In this document: positions 30,356 through 39,247 of the stretch, in pieces | Position numbering within the stretch: position 1 is the stretch's first letter | Layout: each line of letters opens with the position of its first letter | Assembly (NCBI RefSeq): GCF_004762035.2 | Contig: NZ_SIJK02000012.1 | Coordinates: forward strand, 62,001 to 126,000 | DNA from: Candidatus Chloroploca mongolica | GTDB taxonomy: Bacteria; Chloroflexota; Chloroflexia; Chloroflexales; Chloroflexaceae | Direction of reading: 5' to 3' | Length of the DNA stretch: 64,000 nt | Position numbers and translations under genes: made by a program | The notes under the pieces: model-generated | What the model saw: the letters and a program-made list of their open reading frames with translations, nothing else | Database searches by the model: none | Told to the model about the DNA's origin: nothing

Positions 30356-30982
30356 ATGCGGATTCTTACGATCAGTGATGAGGTTGTCCCCACAATCTAC
30401 AGCTTGAATATCAAACAGCGCTTTCCCGCGATTGATTTTGTCTTAAGTTGCGGCGATCTGCCCTATTACTATATCGAGTTTGTCATGACCATGCTTAGCG
30501 TGCCATGTTTCTATGTCTATGGCAACCACGATGGTTCACAGTTTCTGGAGACCGGGGAGGAGTTAACGGCACCTCGTGGAGCTATTTCGGTTGAAGGGCG
30601 CGGCATGCGCCATGGGGGGCTCAGTATCGCCGGGCTCGGTGGAAGTTTACGCTACAAACTTGATGGGTATCATATGTATACTGATGCCGAGATGATGCGG
30701 CGTGCCTGGCGTCTGGTACCCTGGATGCTGCTCAATAACTATCGTTATGGCAGTTATCTTGATATTCTGATAACCCATGCCCCACCTCTTGATATCCACA
30801 ACGGCCCGGATTACCCACATCGTGGCTTCCAGACGTTTCTCTGGCTGATGGATCGCTTTCGTCCGCGCTATCTCATTCACGGTCATATTCACCTCTCGTA
30901 TGGCTATACGAGCACGACCGAAACCCGTTATGGCGATACGATGGTGATCAATACGGCTGGATATGGCCTGCTTGAACTCTGA
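30356..30982 (+). CDS. Calcineurin-like metallophosphoesterase
   Basis: A 208-residue cytosolic protein. It shows CGDLPYYY (motif II), YGNHDG (motif III), THAPP (motif IV) and HGHIH (motif V) of the family, which binds two metals and cleaves phosphate esters. Motif I, usually DxH, reads SDEV here, a variant that would alter one metal ligand. ATG 30356, 4 nt after the kinase stop, is taken as start because the longer frame lies inside the kinase gene. Coupling to the GAF/PAS kinase suggests a signalling role. Confidence 0.88.
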   Translation: MRILTISDEVVPTIYSLNIKQRFPAIDFVLSCGDLPYYYIEFVMTMLSVPCFYVYGNHDGSQFLETGEELTAPRGAISVEGRGMRHGGLSIAGLGGSLRYKLDGYHMYTDAEMMRRAWRLVPWMLLNNYRYGSYLDILITHAPPLDIHNGPDYPHRGFQTFLWLMDRFRPRYLIHGHIHLSYGYTSTTETRYGDTMVINTAGYGLLEL

Positions 30983-30994
30983 CCAAAAGCTAAG

Positions 30995-31041
30995 AACTGG
31001 CTGTGAGGGTGCTGGCTTTGCTCGCCCCCTCACAGCCAGTT
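30995..31041. terminator. Hairpin terminator after the phosphoesterase gene
   Basis: Perfect 15-bp arms (30995-31009 and 31027-31041) enclose a 17-nt loop, 12 nt after the stop codon. Confidence 0.6.
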
Positions 31042-31056
31042 ATCAGATCAATCCTC

Positions 31057-31085
31057 TTGCAATGAAAGACTGTTCGTGCTACCCT
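31057..31085 (+). promoter_or_regulatory. Promoter for the ParB-like gene
   Basis: TTGCAA (31057-31062) and TACCCT (31080-31085) with a 17-bp spacer lie 100 bp before the start at 31185. Confidence 0.4.
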
Positions 31086-31184
31086 AGGCTTAGAGTGACG
31101 CAACCATAGCGGCTGCGCAGGTCACGTCGAAGGTAGACAGACAATCACACGGCGTCGTGCGACGTAGCCAGGAGATAGGTATCG

Positions 31185-32111
31185 ATGTCCTGGATTCAGC
31201 AGACGACCCGTGAAGATTTTAGTCGAGCCCGGCGCAAAGCTCTGTTCACTCAGTTGCTTTCGCTGGTTGATCGTTCTTCGAGTGAACTGCTCGCGTTTGA
31301 AGAGGTACGCTCACGCCTGAATGTGCGGAGCCAGCGCGATCTGGGCCTCCAGAGTGTGCCGGTCGCGCAAATTATTGGCAGCGAAGGCCGCTACGCCGAT
31401 TTTGACCGTCAGTTTGCACCACGACATCAGGCTACGATGTCACGCTGGCTGTCGGTTGACCGTGCCTTCCACGAGGCGGTGACGTTGCCGGCGGTCGAAC
31501 TTTACAAGATCGGTGATATTTATTTTGTCAAGGACGGCAACCATCGTGTCTCAGTAGCCCGTTTGCAGGGCCAGGTAGACATTGATGCGTTGGTGATTGA
31601 ACTGGTCGTTGATGTGCCGCTTGGTTCAGATTTGAGTATGCGCGATCTCTTGCTGAAGGAGGAGTATAGCGATTTTCTTGAATGGACTGAACTGGCAAGC
31701 TTGCGTCCAGAGCAGCGGATCGAGTTTAGTGAACCGGGGGGCTACCTGGCCTTGATCCAGCATATCAATGCCCATCGCTACTATCTAAGTCAGGAACAAG
31801 GCAGTGAAGTTACCCGCGACGAAGCTGTTACAAGGTGGTACGATACGGTCTACATGCCGGTTGTCAGTGTAATCCGTGAGAGTGGGTCCTTGCGTTCATT
31901 CCCAGGTCGTACCGAGGCTGACCTCTATCGCTGGATTATGGATCATCGCTGGTATCTGCGCGAACGCAATGGTGGGGCTGACCCTGGCCCACTCGTTGCC
32001 GTTGAAGACTATGTCCGCCTGTTTGGACGACGGAGCCTTGCCGAATTAACCGAGCGCCTTATGCGTGGGCTTCGTGCTGTCGTCCAGCCCTCTGCCGACC
32101 GCGCTGCGTAA
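31185..32111 (+). CDS. ParB-like fold protein of unknown function
   Basis: A 308-residue soluble protein. The segment ELYKIGDIYFVKDGNHRVSVARLQG (about 105-130) resembles the ParB/sulfiredoxin nucleotide-binding core, where the GNHR motif holds a nucleotide phosphate. The flanking helices and C-terminal half (RWYDTVYMPVVSVIRE...) are not recognised, and no helix-turn-helix is evident. Not a chromosomal ParB, since parA is absent and the protein lacks the usual layout. It starts an apparent operon with a large membrane glycosyltransferase 15 nt downstream, which may hint at a surface role. Confidence 0.55.
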   Translation: MSWIQQTTREDFSRARRKALFTQLLSLVDRSSSELLAFEEVRSRLNVRSQRDLGLQSVPVAQIIGSEGRYADFDRQFAPRHQATMSRWLSVDRAFHEAVTLPAVELYKIGDIYFVKDGNHRVSVARLQGQVDIDALVIELVVDVPLGSDLSMRDLLLKEEYSDFLEWTELASLRPEQRIEFSEPGGYLALIQHINAHRYYLSQEQGSEVTRDEAVTRWYDTVYMPVVSVIRESGSLRSFPGRTEADLYRWIMDHRWYLRERNGGADPGPLVAVEDYVRLFGRRSLAELTERLMRGLRAVVQPSADRAA

Positions 32112-32126
32112 CAGAAGGTCTGTGTT

Positions 32127-34805
32127 GTGAGTCCGACCGTGTCTGTTGTTCCTACACGATCTGCGCGCCTCCCACGGCAGGTTGTGGCCATGGTTGTGAC
32201 TCCAACCCTGCTGGCGCTCTTCACCCTGGCACTTCTGATGCTCGGTTCGTCGCTAGCACGCGCTTCTCACCACATGAGGGTCGATGATCCGCTACTCGGG
32301 CGATCGTTGTTCCGTTTTTATCCCCTCGAAGTGAGTGAAACCGGGATCTATCGCTGGTCACGCCCCGAGGCGACACTCTTTCTCTATGGCTATGATGGGC
32401 GTGCCGTGGTGACGAGTCTGCGCCTGGCGGCGTTTCGACCTGCCGATCAGCCGGTTGCCCTGGTCCATCTGCGCGGCGACACTATTGATCCAGGCTCATT
32501 TCCGGTCGACTCTGTCTGGCGAACCTATCATCTGCTGATGCCAATGCGCCCTACTGGTGAAACACCGCTCCACTTCACGACAGAAGCCTATCAACCACCC
32601 GCTGATCCACGTGAACTCGGGGTGGCCCTGAGTGACGTGACGATCACCGCGACGCAGGGCTTGATGCTCCATCCGGTGCGCCTGGTCTATCTGCTCGGCT
32701 GGCCGTTACTTGTCTGGCTTGTGCTGGTGCGCTTGCGTGCATCGCCCAGGATGGCGGTGGGGGGCGGCCTGGTGATGGCGCTCGGGGTTGGCTGGGCTGC
32801 CGCTTTTCCGGTTGAAGCAGGCTATTGGTGGCCAACCCTTGGCTGGCCCTGGTGGCCGCTGCTGCCGTTCGCACTGCTGATGGCAGCCCCGCAACTCGGC
32901 GTATTGCTTGCTCGCGTACGCTCGTATCTTGTCACCCACCAGGCGCTCAGTCTGGCAGGCATTGGCCTGGCCCTGGGAGCCTTGCTCGCGCTGCGCCTGG
33001 GCTTTGCTGTTGCACCTGGGATGCTGCTGCTCGTGGTAGGCACGTGGCTGGGACAGGCCTGGCTCAAGCGTGCTGCATCTCACCAGGGACTGCTGAGCAC
33101 GCGCAATGCTGTGATCATTCTCGCGCTGCTTGGGCTCCTTGCCCTTGGCACACGCCTCGTAAACCTTGACACACAGCCCGCTGGCCTCTGGCGCGACGAA
33201 TCGCGTCACGGTTTGCAGGCCCTGCGTATCTGGGAAGATCCGGCGTATCGTCCCGTCTATGTTGTAGAAGGGGCCGATCTGCCTGCCATGCTCTTCTACC
33301 TGATGGCCCCGGTCATCGGCAGCGCTGGCCCGCACCCGTGGAGTGTGCGCCTGGTGAGTGCGCTGGCCGGTGCGCTGACACCGCTGGCACTTTATTGGGC
33401 TTCTGTGCCCCTTATTGGTCGTCGCGCCGCGCTCATAGCCGCGGGGTTGCTTGCAAGTGCATCGTGGGCCTTGAGCATGAGTCGATGGGCGTTTCCGGCA
33501 ACCCTGGATCATCTGCTTGTCCTGACAGCACTTGGTCTGGTCTGGCGTACACTGCCCGTTGAGGCGTCCCGACTGAGCCTGCTAGCTGTGCCGCGCACAA
33601 AGCCAGAGGTAGATCAGCATCTCGGGAGCGCAGCCCCTTCCGTGATTGGCATGGCGCTGGCAGGCTTGCTTGGTGGCCTGGCGATGTATACCTACCACAC
33701 GGGTCGGCTGGCCCCGGTTGCCCTTGGTGCCGCTGTGGTGATACGCCTTGGCCTAAACCCGTACTTATGGCGTAAGGCGGCGCCGGGGCTTGCCATCGCG
33801 CTCGTTGTCGGGGCACTCACGATCACGCCACTTGGTCTGGCGATCCTGGGCGATCTTGAAGGCTATAACCGACGAGTCGGAACTGTTTCGTGGCTTGATG
33901 CCAATAATCCTGATAGCCGGGCACCGCTTGCGCTTGCGCTCGATAATATGCAACGCTATGCCCTAGCCTACCATGCCGTTGGCGAGCGCAATGGCCGACA
34001 TCATCTCCCCGATGTCCCCCTCCTCGATCCCGTGACAGGTCTGTTGCTCACGCTTGGGCTTGGGGCAGCGCTCCCTCGCCTTCGGCAACAGCCGGGATTC
34101 CTTGTGGTTGTAGCCCTGGGCGTAATCTATCTTGTGCCAGCCGTCTTGAGTAACGACGCACCTCACGCAATGCGTGCGCTCGGCACGCTTGCCCCGGCTT
34201 GCATGCTGGCCGGGATCGGGTTTGTAGGTCTGCGTTATGGCCTGGGAGGATCTGATCAAAGCCAGCCTGTGTGGATTAACGAGCCCGCAGAGGCAGGCCT
34301 GGCATCAAGAAGCCCGCGCATTTACGCACGGGGTGCGCCCGCGCATACTGTGATGCGCTCTGCTGCTCTTGTCCTACTTGGGGCGAGCCTGCTCTTCAAC
34401 CTCTGGCTCTATTTTGGGGTGATGCGTCTCGAACCCCGCGTCTATGGCGAATTTGATCTGGTCGAAACCGCCGTGGGTCGGCTGATTCAGCAGCATCATA
34501 GCCAGAACAATCTGGCAAGTGAAGACCTGACAATCTATTTGCCTGAAGCACTGCGTACGACCGACACCGTCCGCTTCCTAACCTGGGGAATCGAGATAGG
34601 ACGTTACGATGGTCGTCCCCTTGAAACAGAAGGGGCAGCAGTGATCTTGTTGCCTGCCAGTGCGGATGAGCCAGAACAAGCTGCGGCTCTGGCAGCACTC
34701 GGGGCCGAAGGACGCGCTCTTGGCGTGGTGGCAACCACGCCTAACGGTACACCACTGGTACTTGCTTTTGGACGTGGGCAAGCCGCTGATCGGATACTGC
34801 GCTGA
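32127..34805 (+). CDS. GT39/ArnT-like polytopic membrane glycosyltransferase
   Basis: An 892-residue membrane protein with more than ten helices. The external-loop motif GLWRDESRHGLQALRIW (about 355-372) matches the acidic D/E motif of dolichol/undecaprenyl-phosphate sugar transferases of the GT-C class, which move a sugar from a lipid carrier to an acceptor outside the membrane. A ~200-residue soluble N-terminal region between helices 1 and 2 is beta-rich and atypical. The GTG start follows GAAGG. Acceptor unknown; S-layer or glycolipid is possible. Confidence 0.8.
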   Translation: MSPTVSVVPTRSARLPRQVVAMVVTPTLLALFTLALLMLGSSLARASHHMRVDDPLLGRSLFRFYPLEVSETGIYRWSRPEATLFLYGYDGRAVVTSLRLAAFRPADQPVALVHLRGDTIDPGSFPVDSVWRTYHLLMPMRPTGETPLHFTTEAYQPPADPRELGVALSDVTITATQGLMLHPVRLVYLLGWPLLVWLVLVRLRASPRMAVGGGLVMALGVGWAAAFPVEAGYWWPTLGWPWWPLLPFALLMAAPQLGVLLARVRSYLVTHQALSLAGIGLALGALLALRLGFAVAPGMLLLVVGTWLGQAWLKRAASHQGLLSTRNAVIILALLGLLALGTRLVNLDTQPAGLWRDESRHGLQALRIWEDPAYRPVYVVEGADLPAMLFYLMAPVIGSAGPHPWSVRLVSALAGALTPLALYWASVPLIGRRAALIAAGLLASASWALSMSRWAFPATLDHLLVLTALGLVWRTLPVEASRLSLLAVPRTKPEVDQHLGSAAPSVIGMALAGLLGGLAMYTYHTGRLAPVALGAAVVIRLGLNPYLWRKAAPGLAIALVVGALTITPLGLAILGDLEGYNRRVGTVSWLDANNPDSRAPLALALDNMQRYALAYHAVGERNGRHHLPDVPLLDPVTGLLLTLGLGAALPRLRQQPGFLVVVALGVIYLVPAVLSNDAPHAMRALGTLAPACMLAGIGFVGLRYGLGGSDQSQPVWINEPAEAGLASRSPRIYARGAPAHTVMRSAALVLLGASLLFNLWLYFGVMRLEPRVYGEFDLVETAVGRLIQQHHSQNNLASEDLTIYLPEALRTTDTVRFLTWGIEIGRYDGRPLETEGAAVILLPASADEPEQAAALAALGAEGRALGVVATTPNGTPLVLAFGRGQAADRILR

Positions 34806-34813
34806 GAACCAAC

Positions 34814-35944
34814 ATGAACACACAGATCTGGAATCACACCCAACTACGCTGGCACCAGTTAAACTGTCAGGGTTTGGTCTGCCCACTGGCAACCCCCGAA
34901 GCGGTCGCATCTCAACTAATTGGCGTTCAGGCGCAAATTGTGCCCGCAGCCGGTTTGGCCCTGTGGAACCGGCTCCCGGCATTTACTGCAGCCGAGTTAG
35001 CCGAGCGCTTGTATGTGCAGCGGAGCCTGGTCAAGCTCTGGGGGCAACGCCATACCCTGCACCTCTATCCTCGCGAGGATTGGGCGCTGCTCTATGCGGC
35101 ACAGGCGGATCTGAAGAGTTACTGGGAGCGTGAGGCGCGCAAGACAGGGGCTAATCTGACGGAACTTGAAGCACTGGTCAGCACGGTAGAAGCCCTCTTG
35201 CGTGAGCGAGATGATCTGGGGCGAAGCGACTTGCGTGCGACGGAACTAGCACTTGATGAGACACACCTTTCGGGTTGGGGTGGCATCTTCTCGATTCTGG
35301 CGCGGCGTGGTCGTGCGTGCCATGCGCAACCGCAGGCAGGCGAAGCACGGATGGCCCACCGAACACGCTGGCTACCAGAAATGGCCTGGGAGCCACCAGA
35401 CCTGGAGGAAGCCAATCTGACTCTGATGAAGCGATACTTCGGCACGTATGGGCCAGCGACCCTTCAGGATTTTGCCTACTGGCGCGGGCGGACCTTGACC
35501 GAAGTTCGTCGTTGGGCGGTCTTACTGGCTGATGAACTGGTCCACGTGCAAGTTGAAGAGCAAACAATGCTGGCGTTGCGTACAGCCTTGCCTGAGCTTG
35601 ATCCCGTTCCACCCGACGCTGAAGCATGGCCAGTCAAGCTCCTCGGGCGCTTTGATCCGCTCTTGCTAAGCATCAAAGACAAAAGTCAGTTGATTGCGCC
35701 TGAACACTACCAGCGTGTCTGGCGTCCCGCCGGACATATCGAGGCGACCGTGCTGGTGGCCGGGCATCTTGTTGGTACGTGGCGTTATGAGCGCCGCCAG
35801 GGTGGCCTGGTCTTGACGATTGAGCCTTTTCAGCCTCTTTCCGCAAGGATACGCCAAAGCGTTGAAGCGCAGGCTGAAGGTGTCGCCACACACTTTGGTC
35901 TTCCTCTGGTAACATTGAACTGGCTTTCAGCCACAGCACGATGA
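34814..35944 (+). CDS. AlkZ/YcaQ-like winged-helix DNA glycosylase
   Basis: A 376-residue protein of the HTH_42 family. Members such as AlkZ and YcaQ remove alkylated or crosslinked bases and use a Q-x-Q/D motif; here Q39-A-Q41 in LIGVQAQIVPA fits. Following winged-helix repeats contain LYVQRSLVKLWGQRHTLHLY, HRTRWLPEMAW and RFDPLLLSIKDKSQL, all typical. It starts 8 nt after the glycosyltransferase gene and precedes a lipoate ligase gene, so it may be co-transcribed with functionally unrelated genes. Confidence 0.85.
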   Translation: MNTQIWNHTQLRWHQLNCQGLVCPLATPEAVASQLIGVQAQIVPAAGLALWNRLPAFTAAELAERLYVQRSLVKLWGQRHTLHLYPREDWALLYAAQADLKSYWEREARKTGANLTELEALVSTVEALLRERDDLGRSDLRATELALDETHLSGWGGIFSILARRGRACHAQPQAGEARMAHRTRWLPEMAWEPPDLEEANLTLMKRYFGTYGPATLQDFAYWRGRTLTEVRRWAVLLADELVHVQVEEQTMLALRTALPELDPVPPDAEAWPVKLLGRFDPLLLSIKDKSQLIAPEHYQRVWRPAGHIEATVLVAGHLVGTWRYERRQGGLVLTIEPFQPLSARIRQSVEAQAEGVATHFGLPLVTLNWLSATAR

Positions 35945-35972
35945 CAACGCATAGCAGGAACGATGGAGCACG

Positions 35973-36785
35973 ATGAGCTTGCACAAGTGGCGTGTGCTGC
36001 CCTATCAAGCGACTGACGTTGCGAACGGGCTCGCGGCGAGTGATAGTTTATTGGCGGGGCTTGCGGATGTGGCGCAGCCTGTGGTGCGCTGGTATGGCTC
36101 GCCTGGCGAGGCCCTGGTGCTTGGTTCGGGGCAACGGATCAGTGACATTGACCGCGAAGCCGCCAGGCAAACCGGGGTGACAGTGCATCGTCGCGGCTCG
36201 GGCGGGGGCGCCGTACTCTTTACGCCTGACTTTCTGATGCAGGATATTGCCTTGCCACCAACCTCGCCACTCTACCGGACTGACGTAACCGAAGCGTACC
36301 GCTGGCTTGGCGAAGTCTGGGGGAGTGCGCTGGGCCGCCTGGGGCTTACGACAACGCTGGTTAGCGTGGCTGAGGCGCGTGCCGATGCGAGCAGCCTTGA
36401 TGAGTTGGTGCGGCGAGCCTGTTTTGGCGGACGCTCGCCGTACGAACTACTTGCCGACGGGCGCAAACTGGTCGGTTTTTCGCAGATCCGTCGGCGCCCT
36501 GGGGCGCTGTTTCAGGTTGGCCTGTACCGCCATTGGCCCGGAGCGGAACTGGTGCGGTTGCTCGGTCTTCCCACCGCGAGCCAGACGCACCTGATTGCCA
36601 GGCTGGCCGAGCGCGTTGTTGGCCTCGATGAACTGCTCACACCAGTTCCAGGCGAACGCATCATCATGGATGCATTTGCGCACGCCCTGGCCGAGCGTTA
36701 CGAGGTTCAGCTTGTGGCTGACACATGGCGAAGTGAAGAACTCCAGGGAGCGGCGCAAGCAACTGGACGCTATCTGCCCTTGTAG
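35973..36785 (+). CDS. Lipoate--protein ligase A family protein
   Basis: A 270-residue BPL/LplA/LipB-fold enzyme. The lipoyl-AMP-binding motif RRGSGGGAV (73-81) and the catalytic lysine Lys165 in DGRKLVGFSQ are present. It attaches lipoate or octanoate, or moves it between proteins. A likely client is the lipoyl domain of the E2 subunit encoded at 9072-10394. The classical C-terminal accessory domain of LplA seems replaced by a short helical tail, as in LipM/LipL relatives, so octanoyltransferase activity is equally possible. Confidence 0.85.
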   Translation: MSLHKWRVLPYQATDVANGLAASDSLLAGLADVAQPVVRWYGSPGEALVLGSGQRISDIDREAARQTGVTVHRRGSGGGAVLFTPDFLMQDIALPPTSPLYRTDVTEAYRWLGEVWGSALGRLGLTTTLVSVAEARADASSLDELVRRACFGGRSPYELLADGRKLVGFSQIRRRPGALFQVGLYRHWPGAELVRLLGLPTASQTHLIARLAERVVGLDELLTPVPGERIIMDAFAHALAERYEVQLVADTWRSEELQGAAQATGRYLPL

Positions 36786-36788
36786 GAT

Positions 36789-38225
36789 TCACGGCGTTCG
36801 CAACGGATCGCGCACCTTGTACCAGAGCACCACGAGCAAGATCAACGTCTCGCCGAACGCACTCAACACATGGGCCATCGGCACAGCAGCCACCCCAAAC
36901 GGTTCGAGCAAGAGCATTGCGAGCATGATGCGGATCACAAGCTGGAGCATATTGGCGAGCATCGCGGTCAGGGTGTCATAACGAGCAACGAGGGCGCGAG
37001 TCGCAACTTCAGTCGCAACATAACTGGGCAACCCGAGCGCATAGATCGCGAGCACCTGATAGGTCAGATCGACTGCCGCAGCATCGAATGCTCCTCGTTG
37101 AAAGAGCAGGATCAGCAAGGGGCGTCCGAGCAAGATCAAGAGCGCAGCAGCAAATAAGGCAAGAACCGAGACCGTAACGAGGGTACGAAAGAGGAGCCGA
37201 CGAAAGCCAGCCAGATCGTTGCGAATACCGAGCAAGGCGAGGTGGGGCAAAGCTGCCTGGCCGACGGCAACCCCGAGTAAGCGGGTGGGCAAACCAATCA
37301 GGAGCCATGCATTGAAGAGCGCACCGACAGCCGCTGCAATGCCGGTGAGACTAGCAAAGGCCGTATCAACAATATTGCCCGCATAATTCGAGACCGCGCC
37401 CAGCGCATTGGGCACCATCAAGCGTCCGACCGTATGCAGATCAACATTATTGGGTTCCCAGATAACCTCTGGGCGATACCCGCGCTGGCGAAGACCGGGC
37501 ACCAGCAGCAGAAGTTGGATCAGGGCATCAATAAGAGCGCCGATGGTTGGCCCATAGATGCCCACCTCAGGGATCAGAAGGGCGAGCAGAATGCCGCCGA
37601 TCAGGGTCACATTGCGCGCAGCGATTGCGAGAGCCGGAAGCAACACCTGATTACGGCTAATCAAAATAGCAGCAAGGGCTGCCTCAGTCACAACAAGCAG
37701 CACCTCCATCAGCATCAGGCGCGAAAGGCTCACCGTAAGGGCCTGGGTTGGGGCATCAAAACCTGGGGCGAGCAGGGTGCGCACAAAGAGCGGAGCGGCC
37801 AAGGCTGCCACGAGCGCAAGCGGCGCGATGAAGGCCAGCATCATCGTCAGGGTCGCATTGACGAGACGCAGGGCGGACTGTTCGTCATCACGGTTTGCCA
37901 CACGCAGCAAGACCGGAATCAACGCATTGGTCAGGGCACCGCCGGCGACCAGCATCGCCACAGTCTCGGGCAAACGAAACGCTGCATAATAAGCGGCGGC
38001 CTCGGGACCGAGGCCAAAGCGGGCATTGAGCAAGATCTGTCGGATCACACCGAGCGACGCCGAGATCAGAAACGTCACGACATAGAGTGCCGTGGCTTCA
38101 CGCACCTCAAACTCAAGGGTAGGCCATGCGCGCAACGGCGTACGACGAAGGCGCTGGCCGAGACCAACGAATAACGCGAGGTAGCGTTGGATATACGAAT
38201 AGATCAGCGTGCGTTGCACAAGCAC
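36789..38225 (-). CDS. MurJ/MviN-like lipid flippase
   Basis: A 478-residue membrane protein with about 12-14 helices of the MOP exporter superfamily. An N-terminal LISASLGVIRQILLNARFGLGPEAAAYYAAFRLPE resembles the MurJ start, and repeated LPTRLLGVAVGQAALP and GAFDAAAVDL segments are typical. It would move lipid II or an undecaprenyl-linked glycan across the membrane. A second flippase may exist elsewhere. It is convergent with the lipoate ligase gene (3-nt gap), with a hairpin upstream that isolates it from the PHA genes. Confidence 0.85.
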   Translation of the reverse strand: MLVQRTLIYSYIQRYLALFVGLGQRLRRTPLRAWPTLEFEVREATALYVVTFLISASLGVIRQILLNARFGLGPEAAAYYAAFRLPETVAMLVAGGALTNALIPVLLRVANRDDEQSALRLVNATLTMMLAFIAPLALVAALAAPLFVRTLLAPGFDAPTQALTVSLSRLMLMEVLLVVTEAALAAILISRNQVLLPALAIAARNVTLIGGILLALLIPEVGIYGPTIGALIDALIQLLLLVPGLRQRGYRPEVIWEPNNVDLHTVGRLMVPNALGAVSNYAGNIVDTAFASLTGIAAAVGALFNAWLLIGLPTRLLGVAVGQAALPHLALLGIRNDLAGFRRLLFRTLVTVSVLALFAAALLILLGRPLLILLFQRGAFDAAAVDLTYQVLAIYALGLPSYVATEVATRALVARYDTLTAMLANMLQLVIRIMLAMLLLEPFGVAAVPMAHVLSAFGETLILLVVLWYKVRDPLRTP

Positions 38226-38250
38226 AAAAGAGAAAGGGTCAGAAAGAGTG

Positions 38251-38290
38251 AGCAGGTGTCACACGGTCTTGCGACCGTGTGACACCTGCT
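38251..38290. terminator. Perfect hairpin between the PHA genes and the flippase gene
   Basis: Perfect 18-bp arms (38251-38268 and 38273-38290) enclose a 4-nt loop, 27 nt past the stop of the reductase gene on the minus strand. Confidence 0.65.
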
Positions 38291-38317
38291 TTGACAAAAC
38301 TGTACGCACACGATGGA

Positions 38318-39058
38318 CTAGAAGAGCAACCCACCGTCCACCGAAAGCGTAACACCAGTGATAAAGCTCGACTCTTCTGATGCAAGGAAGAGATAAGCAT
38401 TCGCAATATCCTCGGGGAGACCGAGGCGGCGGAGAGGCGTCCGCTCACGGACACTTTCGAGAACCTTTTCGGGAACCGTGGCAATCATCTCGGTTGCCGT
38501 AAACCCGGGGGCAATTGCATTGACCCGAATCCCATTGGGACCAAGCTCACGGGCCCAGGTCTTGGTCATCCCAATGACACCGGCCTTAGCGGCGACATAA
38601 TTGGTCTGCCCAAAATTACCATAGAGGCCGACGACCGAAGCAGCATTAATAATCGAGCCACCGCCACGGCTAATCATGCTTGGCACAGCGGTTTTAGCGC
38701 AGAGCCAGACACCCTTCAGGTTGACCGCAATAACCGAATCAAACTGAGCCTCGGTCATCTTCTGCATCCGCGAGTCGCGGGTAATACCAGCGTTATTGAC
38801 CAGGATATCAACGCCACCGGCCCAGTTCATCAACGACTGAAACGCTGCTTCGACCGAGTCAGCCCGGCTCACATCGAGGAAAACAGCCTTGGCCTGCCCA
38901 TCAGCCTGCTCAATTTCTTCAGCAGCGGCCTGAGCGGCGCTCATGTTAATATCAGCAACAACAACTTTGGCACCTTCGCGAGCGAACGTCATTGCGGTCA
39001 ATTTACCAATACCCTGACCACCCCCTGTGACCAAGGCGACCTTGTCTTTGAGGCGCAT
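38318..39058 (-). CDS. Short-chain dehydrogenase, probably acetoacetyl-CoA reductase (PhaB/FabG type)
   Basis: About 246 residues. The NADPH-binding TGGGQGIG motif (near 10-17), the NNAG motif, catalytic Ser (INAASVVGLYG), YVAAK with Tyr-x3-Lys, and PGFTATEM are all present. FabG-type enzymes reduce 3-oxoacyl-thioesters; in a PHA locus the expected reaction is acetoacetyl-CoA to (R)-3-hydroxybutyryl-CoA. The ATG at 39058 has GAGGAA upstream; the frame extends further but without support. A 189-nt gap with a small hairpin separates it from phaC. Confidence 0.88.
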   Translation of the reverse strand: MRLKDKVALVTGGGQGIGKLTAMTFAREGAKVVVADINMSAAQAAAEEIEQADGQAKAVFLDVSRADSVEAAFQSLMNWAGGVDILVNNAGITRDSRMQKMTEAQFDSVIAVNLKGVWLCAKTAVPSMISRGGGSIINAASVVGLYGNFGQTNYVAAKAGVIGMTKTWARELGPNGIRVNAIAPGFTATEMIATVPEKVLESVRERTPLRRLGLPEDIANAYLFLASEESSFITGVTLSVDGGLLF

Positions 39059-39195
39059 AGTGTTCCTCATGGCGAGGATACTGGATCGTCGACAGAGACA
39101 CCGCTGGTGGGCATCGGTGGGCCGACCCTGTAACCTGGCTTGAATAATTAGTTGAATGCTACAACGAACCGTGTTAGACAGACGTAACCAGAACA

Positions 39196-39227
39196 TAGGC
39201 CGCGCCCTACATCGCTGATGCGGCCTA
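39196..39227. terminator. Weak hairpin after phaC
   Basis: Arms of 8 bp (39196-39203 and 39220-39227) enclose a 16-nt loop in the gap between phaC and the reductase gene. It could partly terminate transcription. Confidence 0.35.
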
Positions 39228-39247
39228 CCATCATCTACAATCGACCC

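Noticed and set aside
31185-32111. Chromosome-partitioning ParB
   Set aside because: There is no parA neighbour, no parS-like site was noticed, and no helix-turn-helix is visible.
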